From the NCBI GenBank assembly GCA_039980455.1, contig JBDXCG010000003.1, positions 186,001 through 250,000 of the forward strand: a stretch of 64,000 bases of DNA, given 5' to 3'. Shown piece by piece: positions 35,027 through 44,512 of this stretch. The stretch comes from CALINF01 sp039980455 (GTDB lineage: Bacteria > Pseudomonadota > Gammaproteobacteria > Pseudomonadales > Halieaceae). The number at the start of each line of letters is the position of its first letter. Position 1 is the stretch's first letter. Under the pieces are notes generated by a model that was not told the DNA's origin, searched no databases, and saw only the letters and a list, made by a program, of their open reading frames with translations. The position numbers and the translations under genes are program-made.

Positions 35027-36298
35027 CTACCGCTGTTTGGCCTTGCCTCCATCTCCAGCCTCACGAAAAACGCGCAAGAAATTGCCCCCCCAGATTTTCT
35101 CGATGTCCTCTGCGCTATAGCCTCTACTCAGTAAGCCTTTGGTCACATTCAAGGCCTCGCTGGCATCGTTGTAACCTTCTACACCACTACCGTGATTGAA
35201 ATCTGTGCCAATACCCACATGGTTAATACCAATGCGAGCGACGATGTAGTCAATGTGATTGAGCATGTCATCGACACTGCCCGGCCCGAGTAAATCGCTA
35301 ACCGCAGTAAGAAATGCCTTTTGAACCTCGGGATCCTTAATTTCCCAATACAGTTCAAAAGGGTAAAGGTATTCTTCGGAGATATTCACAGCGCGGCGCT
35401 CTGCTTTTATAGCGGACACTAGCTCATCATCGGTGGAATCGAACAAATACCCTCGAAATGGCGCAACGTGAATGACTCCGCCATTCTCGCCGATTCTGTC
35501 AATCTCCTCGTCGGAGAGGTTGCGACTAACATCAGACAATTGACGTACGTTGGAGTGACTCGCAATCACAGGGGTAGTCGATAGGTCCAGTACCTGCAAT
35601 GTGGCGGGCTTGGAAAGTTGTGATACGTCAATGATGCCACCTAATTCATTAATTCTGACTATGGCGTCGCGTCCCAATTGTGACAACCCTCCATGCTCTT
35701 GCGTTGCTTCGTGCTTGCCGGTTTCCGCGTTAAACACAGGGCGCGAAGAGTCTGCAAAGTCATTGTGCCCCATGTGTGTTAAGGCAAATACACGAACACC
35801 CTCGGAGTAAAACTCATCAAGCCCTGACACTTCCGTGCCAATAATCCGGGCGTTCTGAAAGCCAAGTATGAGAGCGAGTTGGTTGTTGGCGTGAGCAGCC
35901 TCTAGCTCGGTGGCTGAACGCACTAGAACGATATCGTCATCGGGGTCCGCCGTTAGGTCCAAAATTGACTGCAGCTCCTCATCCGCTTTTTCACGCGCCA
36001 GCGCGTAGCCTTCCACCGTTCGGGGGCCTGGACCAACAGCTACCGCCATGATCACTGCATCGACCCCTCCAGCACGCATTTTGGTTGGCTCTACTTTGGA
36101 TTTTCCGTCAGCGCCTACGTACCGGTCTTCTTTGCCAGGGATCTCAATATCCGCGTGCGCGTCCAGCACGAGGGCGGCATTGTGAATATCTGCGGCGCTC
36201 ACCTGATCTCCTGTGCCAGTTGATGTCGATTCATCGGCACAGGCAGTAAGTGCTAGCAGCGCAAAGCTGATTGAGGCTATTTTCGATTTATTTGCCAT
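35027..36298 (-). CDS. membrane dipeptidase (M19) lipoprotein
   Basis: 423 residues from ATG at 36298, which has GAGGGAG upstream; an in-frame Met at 36322 lies before that ribosome site. The lipobox LTACADE gives a lipidated Cys followed by Ala, favouring the outer membrane. VLDAHADIE supplies the HxD pair, EGVRVFALTHMGHN and VIASHSNVRQLSDVSRNLSDEEI are the M19 hallmark segments, and VGIGTDFNHG closes the active site. Family members hydrolyse dipeptides, including D-containing ones, with a binuclear zinc centre. It faces the MtfA gene convergently. Substrate is unspecified. Confidence 0.9.
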   Translation of the reverse strand: MANKSKIASISFALLALTACADESTSTGTGDQVSAADIHNAALVLDAHADIEIPGKEDRYVGADGKSKVEPTKMRAGGVDAVIMAVAVGPGPRTVEGYALAREKADEELQSILDLTADPDDDIVLVRSATELEAAHANNQLALILGFQNARIIGTEVSGLDEFYSEGVRVFALTHMGHNDFADSSRPVFNAETGKHEATQEHGGLSQLGRDAIVRINELGGIIDVSQLSKPATLQVLDLSTTPVIASHSNVRQLSDVSRNLSDEEIDRIGENGGVIHVAPFRGYLFDSTDDELVSAIKAERRAVNISEEYLYPFELYWEIKDPEVQKAFLTAVSDLLGPGSVDDMLNHIDYIVARIGINHVGIGTDFNHGSGVEGYNDASEALNVTKGLLSRGYSAEDIEKIWGGNFLRVFREAGDGGKAKQR

Positions 36299-36561
36299 GA
36301 GATCTCCCTCTACTGGATTCACACTATTACACGGGTGGATTGGGTATAAGAAGCTTTTCTCGCCTAATGAACGTTATGACTCATGAAGTTCAGCTACAAG
36401 TAAACCTGCCATACGCGTGGTTCTGCTCATCTTGTGGGGTGGACTTTTCCCGATATGGGTGAGAGCATTTGCTCGTAGTAGCGCTCGTTCAGACGCTCTC
36501 TTTTCTTCCGGGCTTTCATGGCCAGAAACGGAACCCCTGTTACTGATTCCAGAGTGATTTA

Positions 36562-36669
36562 ATGATGGCAAAACTGCTCTTTTCCCGCTCAATCGTGGCT
36601 TTTCTTCTTCTGGTGTTGGCAGCCTGTGCTAGCGGTCCTGCACATGTGCCTCAGAATGAAAGACTGTAA
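36562..36669 (+). CDS. 35-residue candidate mini-lipoprotein
   Basis: Two adjacent ATG codons (36562, 36565) open a 35-codon frame: basic start MMAKLLFSRS, hydrophobic core IVAFLLLVLAA, then the lipobox LAAC followed by ASGPAHVPQNERL and TAA. This is the size and layout of entericidin-like or other tiny lipoproteins. The ribosome site is weak (AGAG about eight bases upstream). Its last 14 bases overlap the start of the next gene, so the two may be coupled. A chance frame is possible, but a full lipobox in so short a frame is unusual. Confidence 0.45.
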   Translation: MMAKLLFSRSIVAFLLLVLAACASGPAHVPQNERL

Positions 36670-37060
36670 CCAATGCGGCAAATGCTGCCTTGCCTATGGA
36701 GGTGGAAGCTTATCCGCTACGGCAGAGGAGATTGAGGGGTGGGAGCTTTTTAATCCAGCCATTGCTGAATATGTCGCTGATGGAAAAATTTGGATGGACC
36801 CTGTTACGAGTAAGCAATTAGCGCGGTGCCCGTGGCTGGAGTTGTTGCCAGATAGTTCTGGCTCAGCCCCGGGGCCTGCCAAGTATGGCTGTCGCATTTA
36901 TCACGATCGTCCTCTTGATTGCAGGCATTACCCGGTTTTAATCGCCGACATGATCCGCGACGGTTGTGAGATGTTGGAGGTCGGTGATGCCTCCTCGCCC
37001 GAGGAGGCTCAGCAGGCGCTCGATATATTGATGGCTGATAGTCGGCCACCTTTAACGTAG
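36656..37060 (+). CDS. YkgJ-family CxxCxxCC cysteine-cluster protein
   Basis: 134 residues from ATG at 36656; earlier in-frame Met codons at 36626 and 36644 add residues that are not family-like. MKDCNQCGKCCLAYGG gives the CxxCxxCC metal cluster; CPWLE, YGCRIYHDRPLDCRHYPV and DGCEM supply further conserved Cys residues, so an Fe-S or zinc centre is likely. The family has no settled biochemical function. It overlaps the mini-lipoprotein end and lies 23 bases before a conserved small protein gene in the same orientation. Confidence 0.85.
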   Translation: MKDCNQCGKCCLAYGGGSLSATAEEIEGWELFNPAIAEYVADGKIWMDPVTSKQLARCPWLELLPDSSGSAPGPAKYGCRIYHDRPLDCRHYPVLIADMIRDGCEMLEVGDASSPEEAQQALDILMADSRPPLT

Positions 37061-37083
37061 CAGGGGATTAGGGAGAGATTATT

Positions 37084-37254
37084 ATGAGCAGTAAGGTGAT
37101 CAAGTTTGTCGTCGAAAAAGAAACCAAGAACAGCGTGCGCTACAAAGAACTACCGCCAGAGGGGGAAGCGCCAATCGTAGGTAGTTTGTACGTGCAGAAA
37201 TGGTTCGCAGGTAAAACCCAAACGCTTGAAGTTACGATTGAAAAAATGGATTAG
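37084..37254 (+). CDS. conserved small protein, 56 residues
   Basis: ATG at 37084 has AGGGAG about eight bases upstream and opens 56 codons ending KMD-TAG. The sequence VRYKELPPEG...APIVGSLYVQKWFAG...LEVTIEK reads as a compact beta protein. I recall similar small conserved hypotheticals in Gammaproteobacteria but cannot name a domain. It follows the YkgJ-like gene by 23 bases. Its TAG overlaps the TAA of the convergent gene in the four bases TTAG at 37251-37254. Confidence 0.65.
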   Translation: MSSKVIKFVVEKETKNSVRYKELPPEGEAPIVGSLYVQKWFAGKTQTLEVTIEKMD

Positions 37255-37592
37255 CCGCAACATTTCTTGTACTTTTTTCCGCTCCCGCAAATACAAGGTT
37301 CATTTCGACTGGGTGTGCTGGCGACTGCCGCGGTCTCTCCTTTGTTAACCAGTGCCATGAGTTGAGACACGTTCTCCTCGGATTCGCAATCTTCCTTTAT
37401 TAGCACTTCCACAAAGAGTTCGTTCTCAGCAGCAAGTGCCTCTAATTCATCTTTGCGCTGCTGTGACCCCACGATGAGTTGTAACGGGTACTTTTTGCTT
37501 CCGCTTTTCAGAGAACCTTTCGTGGTGTAGCCATGCCCCTTGTGATCAACGCGGGATTCCTGGCGACCTTTGAAAAAGAATTTGTCAGACAT
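37251..37592 (-). CDS. SEC-C/SWIM metal-binding motif protein (PBPRA1643 type)
   Basis: 113 residues. The N-terminus MSDKFFFKGRQESRVDHKGHGYTTKG and the C-terminal SEC-C motif PCICGSGKKYKKCCG (CxC...CC zinc knuckle) match a small family in marine Gammaproteobacteria named after a Photobacterium gene. The SEC-C motif binds zinc and in SecA contacts SecB or ribosomes; in this stand-alone form its role is unknown. The gene is convergent with the 56-residue gene and shares stop-codon bases with it. Confidence 0.85.
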   Translation of the reverse strand: MSDKFFFKGRQESRVDHKGHGYTTKGSLKSGSKKYPLQLIVGSQQRKDELEALAAENELFVEVLIKEDCESEENVSQLMALVNKGETAAVASTPSRNEPCICGSGKKYKKCCG

Positions 37593-37812
37593 GGCAATGT
37601 TTCCAGTGATGCAGTGAGATTAGGGGATGTAGACCGATACCTAGCGCTGTGCTTGCTGCTCAGTGGTTAGAGATACGGTCAGCTGCGCAGCTGTTGGTGC
37701 AAGTGTTAAGTGCAGAGCATGGTACGCGAACAGTTGGTCAAGCGTAACCCGGATTATTACGGACAATGCGTGGTATCTGTATCGCGAGCTGGCAATGTTG
37801 TGCGTGGGCGGG

Positions 37813-39873
37813 CTACCAGAACCAGGCCAGAGAAGCTCTTACGGAGCGCGGCTCCAAGGGATGGAAATGAATATCTTCCTGGCCTTCCGGACGCTCTCCG
37901 GGTAATCGCGAGGCGTAGAAGTAGGCGATATCGTAGTCGTCGGAATCAAGCAGGTTGAATGCTTCGAGCGTTAGCTCAATCGGCCCCGTGCGATAAGACA
38001 CGCCAGCGTTAACCAGCAGTGAGTCGTCTGCTTTCACGTTGCCATCTTCGGTGAGCGGTGTTTCTCCCAGATAGCGTAGTCGCACCGAACTGCTGAAGCC
38101 ATTGTCCCAAAGCATATTAGCGCCCAGCGTGAACGTAGACTCAACGGCCCCGGGAATATTATTCGCGCTGGAAGGCTCATCAGAAAATTGACTGTCGGTG
38201 TAGGTATAGTCCGCATTGAACGCGAGCCAATTGCTGGCTTGCCAAAATAGTGAAGCCTCTACGCCATAGCGCTCGCTGGCGCCATTAACTTCAGTGCCGC
38301 CTGCGTCGCCTACAAAGACCAGTTCGGAATCAAGTTCCAGCCAAAACCCTACCAGTGTGGCGTTAAGCGCATCTGTGGGTTCGTAGCGCATACTGATCTC
38401 GGCGCCTTCCGACTCTACCAATACATCGACTGCACCAGCTGGATCGCCAGTGACGGGGTCCTCCGTTAGTGTGGCACCGCGAACATCGTTGGAGTGAAAC
38501 CCGCGGCCCCAGTTGGCATAGGCCTCCAGAGTCTCATGTATTTCCCATGCAACACCGAGCTTGGGGCTGATCAGGTTGTCATCTCCGCTGCCGCTGTTAG
38601 CCTGTTTTCGAGCACTCACATCCCAGTCGTAGTAGTCAGCTCTTGCGCCAATAAAGGTTCGAAGCTTGGGCGCCGCATAGAACCCTATCTCGGCATAGGT
38701 GGATGCAGACAGCTCTTCAACTGAATCTTCGCGCACCGTGCCATTGCGTACTCTTTGATCGGTTGAGTAGAGACCTACTTTGTCGATATCGTCATAGCGT
38801 GCATCCGCACCCCAATTGAGCGTTACTGTTTCACCCAGCATCGGCAGTGGCTTGTTTCCAGATAACTTCAGTCCGCTGGTGGTGCGTTGATCTACTTGTT
38901 CGAACTGGTCTCCAGCCACGGGATCATCAAGCAGATACGTGAAGTTTGAATACAGACTGAAATCGTAATCCATTACATAAGCAGACATCTGAAAATTGTC
39001 CTGCTCGAAGCCTCCAGTGAGCGCGTATCGGTTGGTTTTACCTCCCAGATCGGGGTCTATGAATCCACGTTCATCGATCAGTCCTGCGTCCACAGCACGC
39101 TGAGGAATTTGATCGCTGGAGTTCCAGTCGCCATTGTAGGTTTGCAGTCCTATATTGGCGCGGCCAGCGCCCAGGTCAAATCCTAGCCTTGCCATGAGTC
39201 GATACTGCTCAAGATCTTCCTCAATGTCCCACGGACCATTGTAGGTATTGGCATCAGCGGCAACTGTTAGCACTGTGCTGTCCCAGCTAACACTCCCGGC
39301 TATCAGGGTTCTGTAGTAGTCATCTTCTCCGACTGTGATCCGAATCATCTGCTCGGGTAGGGTTTCATACAGACTAAATTCAACGTTAGCGGCAGAGGAA
39401 AAATCGCCGCTCTCAGCATGGTATGGGCCCTTTTTATAGGCAGTGGAAGCAACCATTTCAGGGATGAGGAAGTTCAGATCCAGATACCCCTGGCCGTGGC
39501 CATGTGTCGGCATGTTAACGGGCAGGCCGTCGACAGACGCGGAAAAATCAGTGCCGTGGTCCAGATTAAACCCACGTAAGAAGTATTGATTCGCTTTGCC
39601 CGTGCCTGAATGCTGAGTGGCCACCATGCCAGGTACGGCCTCAGTCAGTTCGCCAATCCTGAATAGCGGTGGCAGTCGCAGATCGTCATAGGCAACGAAG
39701 CCCTCGGAGGCTGAGGCGGCCTCGCCGATGCTATGCACTGCACGGCCATACACGACGAGCTCTTCTGTTAGAACGGGCGACTCCTCGTGAGCGAACAGCT
39801 GTGGGGCAGCGAATACTACAGAAGCAGGCAATAATAGGATGACAGTGCGGGTATAGAGCGACGCCGAGGGCAT
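37813..39873 (-). CDS. TonB-dependent outer-membrane receptor, HGHG plug type
   Basis: 686 residues with a signal peptide (VILLLPASVVFAAPQLFA) then HEESPVLTEELVVYGRA, the TonB box. The plug has IGELTEAVPGMVATQHSGTGKANQYFLRGFNLDHGTDF and a histidine-containing loop NMPTHGHGQGYLDLNFLIPE. The barrel ends with IHFHPLEPRSVRASLAWFW, a terminal Phe-Trp pair instead of a plain Phe. The length is nearer to metal/siderophore receptors than to the 983-residue carbohydrate receptor at 22669. The His-rich plug loop hints at a metal cargo, but I cannot assign one. It is divergent from the RND efflux operon; the 281-base gap between them shows only a weak AGAGG/CCTCT hairpin. Confidence 0.88.
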   Translation of the reverse strand: MPSASLYTRTVILLLPASVVFAAPQLFAHEESPVLTEELVVYGRAVHSIGEAASASEGFVAYDDLRLPPLFRIGELTEAVPGMVATQHSGTGKANQYFLRGFNLDHGTDFSASVDGLPVNMPTHGHGQGYLDLNFLIPEMVASTAYKKGPYHAESGDFSSAANVEFSLYETLPEQMIRITVGEDDYYRTLIAGSVSWDSTVLTVAADANTYNGPWDIEEDLEQYRLMARLGFDLGAGRANIGLQTYNGDWNSSDQIPQRAVDAGLIDERGFIDPDLGGKTNRYALTGGFEQDNFQMSAYVMDYDFSLYSNFTYLLDDPVAGDQFEQVDQRTTSGLKLSGNKPLPMLGETVTLNWGADARYDDIDKVGLYSTDQRVRNGTVREDSVEELSASTYAEIGFYAAPKLRTFIGARADYYDWDVSARKQANSGSGDDNLISPKLGVAWEIHETLEAYANWGRGFHSNDVRGATLTEDPVTGDPAGAVDVLVESEGAEISMRYEPTDALNATLVGFWLELDSELVFVGDAGGTEVNGASERYGVEASLFWQASNWLAFNADYTYTDSQFSDEPSSANNIPGAVESTFTLGANMLWDNGFSSSVRLRYLGETPLTEDGNVKADDSLLVNAGVSYRTGPIELTLEAFNLLDSDDYDIAYFYASRLPGERPEGQEDIHFHPLEPRSVRASLAWFW

Positions 39874-40154
39874 GATTTCACTTAAAAGAGCAACTAAATA
39901 TGGGCGGTAAGATAACGACGCTCGAGTACTGTTTCAACTGATTTATTACCTTCTTGCCGGCGCCTAACCGGGATGCAGAGAAACTGGACTTTCAGAGAAT
40001 AACTTAGTGATTTGGGTGTTCGGGATGGCGTATTCGGTGCAGTTGAGGTGAACAGGAGGTTACAGAGTATCCACCAGAGGTAATGCCTCTTACTGTTATG
40101 AAAGCACTCCCGATCTGCTAAAGTAGCCGATTAACAATCGTTGGAGCAATCGCC

Positions 40155-41294
40155 GTGGGAAGTCGTCGAAAACTGGGCGCGCTGTTAACAGCCAGCACTA
40201 TTGCCATATCGCTAAGCGCCTGCACTGATGAAGCGCCAACCGCGCGAGTCGCTGAAGTGGTGGTAGATGAGGTAGTTCAGCAACCCTACCAGCCCAAACG
40301 GCAATATGTAGGTCGACTACAGGCCAAGGACGATGTGGCGATTCAGGCTCGGGTGTCTGGGTATGTGCTAACCCGTGATTTTCGCGAGGGAGACACAGTT
40401 AGCGCCGGTGATGTGCTCTATACTATCGATGCGTCTGAGTATGATGCCGCGTTGGCCAGAGCCAAGGCTGAGCTGGCCTCGGCAATTGCCAATCAAGCTA
40501 ATGCTCAGAGGAACTTCACGCGAGGGAACGAGCTTCTGCCACAGGGAGCAATCTCTGAGTCGGAAATGGACGACCTCACCGCGAAAAAGCTAGCCGCTGA
40601 TGCTGATATTGAATCTGCGAAGGCCCAGGTAACCAGCGCAGAGGTCAATCTGGGCTTTACCACGATAGTGGCTCCAATCTCGGGCCGTATTGCCAAGAGT
40701 ATTGTTAGCGCTGGAGACTTGGTGGGCCCCACTACAGGCGACCTCACCACGCTAGTGAGTATCGATCCGATAGAAGCGCTATTCCAGATAAGCGAGGCAA
40801 CCTATGTGTCCGCTATTGCTGAGCGTATGGGTGGCAGAACTGATCCTGAGGCACTGCGCAACATTGAGGTGACGCTTGAGCTTACCAATGGCTTCACGCA
40901 CACCGAGGTAGGGCAGATTGACTATTTTGCCAATCGAATCGATGAGACGACCGGCACGCTGGAGGCCAGGGCCCGTATCCCAAATCCTAATGCGGTGCTT
41001 GTTCCCGGGCAGTACGTAAAAGTGATTCTGCAGCAAACCGATGAAATTGAAGGTATTTTCATCCCGCAAGCAGCCGTTCAGGCAGACCAGCAGGGCAGCT
41101 TTGTGTTGGAGGTGGATGGCAGCAACACGATCGTGCGGCACAATGTTGAGCTGGGAGACCGATTCGACGACTTGGTGCTCGTGAACAAGGGGGTTGAAGA
41201 GGGGGACCGCGTGGTTGTGCGTGGCTTACAGCAAGTGCGCCCAGGTATGCCGGTCCAGGTAAAGTCGCTCGCTGATATCGAGGAGCAGCCCTAA
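40155..41294 (+). CDS. RND efflux periplasmic adaptor (MFP) lipoprotein
   Basis: 379 residues from GTG at 40155, with TTGGAG eight bases upstream. The lipobox LSACTDE indicates lipid anchoring. The lipoyl half-motifs KDDVAIQARVSGYVLTRDFREGDTVSAGDVLYTID and APISGRIAKSIVSAGDLVGP flank a helical hairpin (about 95-160), followed by beta-barrel and membrane-proximal domains, the standard MexA/AcrA plan. It abuts the RND pump gene with no spacer (TAA directly followed by GTG). No outer-membrane TolC-type channel is encoded nearby, so a channel from elsewhere must be used. Confidence 0.93.
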   Translation: MGSRRKLGALLTASTIAISLSACTDEAPTARVAEVVVDEVVQQPYQPKRQYVGRLQAKDDVAIQARVSGYVLTRDFREGDTVSAGDVLYTIDASEYDAALARAKAELASAIANQANAQRNFTRGNELLPQGAISESEMDDLTAKKLAADADIESAKAQVTSAEVNLGFTTIVAPISGRIAKSIVSAGDLVGPTTGDLTTLVSIDPIEALFQISEATYVSAIAERMGGRTDPEALRNIEVTLELTNGFTHTEVGQIDYFANRIDETTGTLEARARIPNPNAVLVPGQYVKVILQQTDEIEGIFIPQAAVQADQQGSFVLEVDGSNTIVRHNVELGDRFDDLVLVNKGVEEGDRVVVRGLQQVRPGMPVQVKSLADIEEQP

Positions 41295-44200
41295 GTGTTT
41301 AGCACTTTCTTTATTGAGCGTCCCAAGTTTGCTCTGGTCATTGCAATCATCATGGTGCTGTGTGGTTCGCTCTCCATCGCATTGCTCCCGGTCACGGAAT
41401 ACCCCGCTATTTCGCCACCTAATATCGTTGTGGCGGGTGTCTATCCCGGCGCTTCGGCGGAGGTCGTCGAAGCGACGGTCGGTACGCCGATAGAGGATGC
41501 GGTTAACGGCGTGGAAGGCATGATCTATATGTCCTCCAAAAGTGCAAACGACGGTAGTTATAGACTGACAGTCACGTTTGCGGTGGGGTCTGATCCAGAC
41601 ATGGCGCTGGTGCGTGTCCAAAACCGGGTCAAATTGGCAGAACCCTCATTACCCGCTGAGGTAACAGCAATGGGGTTGAGCATTGATGAAAGTTCTCCCG
41701 ATATTCTAAAAATTATCAGCTTCACTTCTCCCGATGAGTCGCTTGATTACAAGTTCATCTCCAACTACGTAAAGATCAATATTCAAAGCGCATTAGCGCG
41801 TGTTGATGGTGTGTCGTCGGCCGATATTCTGGGCGAAGCCCAGTACTCGATGCGGCTGTGGCTTGACCCTGACAAAATGGCCAATCTGGCATTGTCTGTT
41901 GCCGACGTACAGGCCTCATTGCGTGAGCAGAATGTGCAAGTACCCGCAGGTAAGATCGGCGCGCCGCCATTTGATGGCCCGCTGCAGACTGAATATACGC
42001 TGCAAGCCAAGGGCCGATTGCAAGAGGTAGAAGAGTTTGAGGCGATAGTACTGCGCGCGCGGCCAGATGGCTCTGCCATCTATTTGCGTGATGTTGCGAG
42101 AGTCGAGCTAGGTCAGGCGGATTATAATTTCTACGGAGAAACGAACGGCACGCCGGCAGTAAATATTGCGATGTATTTATTGGCAGATGCCAATGCCCTT
42201 GCATCGGGGGAGGCGGTGGACGAGCTGGTTGCCGAACTGTCCAAATCGTTCCCGGATGGAATGGATTACATCATAGGCTACGACACCACCCGATACGTTT
42301 CTACCGCCGTACAGCAGGTTGTTATTTCTCTTTTACAGGCTGTGGCATTGGTTATAGCGATCACGTTCATTTTTCTGGGTAACTGGCGTGCATCGCTAGT
42401 GCCAACAGTTGCGATCCCCGTGTCGCTCATTGCGACATTTGCTGTATTGATGGCCATGGGTATGTCCATCAACACAGTTACGCTTTTTGGGTTGATTCTT
42501 GCCATTGGTATTGTTGTTGATGACGCCATTTTGGTGATCGAGAACTGCGATCGACATCTTCGGGAAGATCCCTCGATGATGCCGCGAGATGCGGCAATCC
42601 TAACGATGCAGGAAGTAGGTGGTGCCATTATCGCTACCACTTTAGTATTGCTGGCTGTTTTTATCCCGGTTGCTATGTTGCCCGGCATCAGCGGCGAGAT
42701 GTACAGGCAGTTTGCCGTCACTATTTGTGTTGCCGTTGTGTTCTCCTCGATCAACGCGCTCACTCTGAGCCCAGCTTTGTGCGGGTTGTTGCTCAAGCAG
42801 GGCGAGAAAAAGGATGCTGTTTGGTATCAAAAGTTTCAGGCCGCTTTTAGTCGGGTTACGCATCACTACGACAGCGGCGTGCAGTGGGTTCTTCGCAAAC
42901 TTGCCGTTGTTGGCATAGTCTTTGTCGCGTGGATGGCCGCCATGACATTGGGGGTAATGAACACGCCATCGGGATTCGTGCCTGATGAAGATAAAGGTGT
43001 TTTCTTTGTTAACGTGCAGTTGCCCGATGCTTCATCTATCAATCGCACCAAAGCAGCTATGGATAAGGTCAGTGCGCTCTTAAGCGAAGACCCAGCTGTT
43101 GAAACAGTCTCTGCCATTACCGGCTATTCGATTCTCACAGGTGCCATGGCCAGTAACGGTGGCACATTGTTTGTTGTCTTAAACCCCTGGGATGAACGTA
43201 CCGAGAAATCAGAAATTGTATTCAATGTGCTTCGCAGGATTAACGCGCAAACATTTGCGCGGGTGCCAGAAGCGCAAGTCTTTGCGATCTCTCCCCCCGC
43301 AGTACCCGGTATGGGGGCGGTCGGCGGTTTAGAGTTATTGGTGCAAGATACGTTGTCGCGACCGCCATCGGAACTCGCGTCGGTTCTTAACAACTTTATC
43401 GTTGATGGCAATCAACAGCCGCAATTGCAGGGTGTTTTCAGCACCTATCGGGCAAATGTGCCGCAATACTTCATTGATGTTGACAGGGTCAAAGCAAAGA
43501 ACCTGGGTGTTTCACTAAACGAAGTGTTCATGACTTTGCAAGCACAGATGGGGTCGCTGTATATCAATGACTTCAATAAATTTGGTCAAACCTACAAGGT
43601 CGTTATGCAGGCCGAGTCGCGGTATCGATCAGACCTGGCGGATCTTGATCATTTTTATCTGCGCGGTAGTGGTGGGAGTATGGTGCCACTAAGTACATTA
43701 GTTACAACGCAGCCTATCCTCGGTCCAGATGTTTCACAGCGATACAACCTATACCGAGCGGCGTCGGTTCGCGCCAATGCCGCGCCGGGCTATAGTTCAG
43801 GTGCTGCGATGTCATCCGTAGAAAGCCTTGCCGATAAGATACTGCCTGCAGGCTATCGCATTGAGTGGACAGGCATGGCTTTTCAGGAGCGAGAGGCAGG
43901 CAATACAGCTATCTTCGCTTACGCCCTGGCGCTGATCTTTGTGTATCTTTTTCTGGTGGCGCAATACGAGAGTTGGTCCATACCTTTTGCGATCATCCTG
44001 GTAGTACCAATGGCAATCGGTGGGGCCATTGCAGCACTGCTGGTTACCGGTGTGGCTCTTAATCTTTATGCGCAGATTGGCTTGGTGCTGTTAATCGGAA
44101 TGGCGGCAAAGAACGCGATTCTCATTGTAGAGTTTGCGCGTGAGCGCCGGGAACAAGGCGGCGCAGAGATTCTGGAGGCAGCCAGAGAAGCGGGGCGCCT

Positions 44201-44435
44201 GCGGTTTCGCGCTGTGTGCATGACCGCGATTTCGTTCATCCTCGGCATACTGCCCTTGGTGCTTGCTTCAGGTGCCGGCGCCTTTGGTCAGCGATCATTG
44301 GGCATCCCTGTTTTCGGAGGCATGTTAGCTGCACTGCTCATAGGCACGTTCTTTATTCCAGGTTTCTACGCGATCGTTCAAGGACTTCGAGAACGACTTA
44401 AAGGTTCGCTACAGAAGGGTGATGGAGCGCAGTAG
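41295..44435 (+). CDS. RND multidrug efflux pump, HAE-1 family (AcrB/MexF-like)
   Basis: 1046 residues. FIERPKFALVIAIIMVLCG starts helix 1; two large periplasmic loops follow in each half. Helix 4 has GIVVDDAILVIENCDRHL with the two proton-relay Asp residues, and helix 10 has GMAAKNAILIVEFARE with the partner Lys, so proton coupling is intact. The start is a GTG immediately after the adaptor stop. Length and motifs match the MexF/AcrB group that exports drugs, dyes, solvents or metabolites; the substrate is not deducible. A 12-bp palindrome CCACAATTGTGG follows at 44437-44448, just after the stop. Confidence 0.94.
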   Translation: MFSTFFIERPKFALVIAIIMVLCGSLSIALLPVTEYPAISPPNIVVAGVYPGASAEVVEATVGTPIEDAVNGVEGMIYMSSKSANDGSYRLTVTFAVGSDPDMALVRVQNRVKLAEPSLPAEVTAMGLSIDESSPDILKIISFTSPDESLDYKFISNYVKINIQSALARVDGVSSADILGEAQYSMRLWLDPDKMANLALSVADVQASLREQNVQVPAGKIGAPPFDGPLQTEYTLQAKGRLQEVEEFEAIVLRARPDGSAIYLRDVARVELGQADYNFYGETNGTPAVNIAMYLLADANALASGEAVDELVAELSKSFPDGMDYIIGYDTTRYVSTAVQQVVISLLQAVALVIAITFIFLGNWRASLVPTVAIPVSLIATFAVLMAMGMSINTVTLFGLILAIGIVVDDAILVIENCDRHLREDPSMMPRDAAILTMQEVGGAIIATTLVLLAVFIPVAMLPGISGEMYRQFAVTICVAVVFSSINALTLSPALCGLLLKQGEKKDAVWYQKFQAAFSRVTHHYDSGVQWVLRKLAVVGIVFVAWMAAMTLGVMNTPSGFVPDEDKGVFFVNVQLPDASSINRTKAAMDKVSALLSEDPAVETVSAITGYSILTGAMASNGGTLFVVLNPWDERTEKSEIVFNVLRRINAQTFARVPEAQVFAISPPAVPGMGAVGGLELLVQDTLSRPPSELASVLNNFIVDGNQQPQLQGVFSTYRANVPQYFIDVDRVKAKNLGVSLNEVFMTLQAQMGSLYINDFNKFGQTYKVVMQAESRYRSDLADLDHFYLRGSGGSMVPLSTLVTTQPILGPDVSQRYNLYRAASVRANAAPGYSSGAAMSSVESLADKILPAGYRIEWTGMAFQEREAGNTAIFAYALALIFVYLFLVAQYESWSIPFAIILVVPMAIGGAIAALLVTGVALNLYAQIGLVLLIGMAAKNAILIVEFARERREQGGAEILEAAREAGRLRFRAVCMTAISFILGILPLVLASGAGAFGQRSLGIPVFGGMLAALLIGTFFIPGFYAIVQGLRERLKGSLQKGDGAQ

Positions 44436-44512
44436 TCCACAATTGTGGCTGGAACTTTTACCGCCTGGCAGGCTCATACTGAACCTGTTCTGTAGAAAAG
44501 TCGGATAGATTA

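Noticed and set aside
36374..36592. 72-codon leftward frame upstream of the mini-lipoprotein
   Set aside because: No ribosome site, no recognisable domain, and it overlaps the better-supported rightward frame.
37710..37958. 82-codon rightward frame near the SEC-C gene
   Set aside because: Most of it lies antisense to the 3' end of the TonB receptor gene and becomes Arg-rich, typical of a shadow frame.
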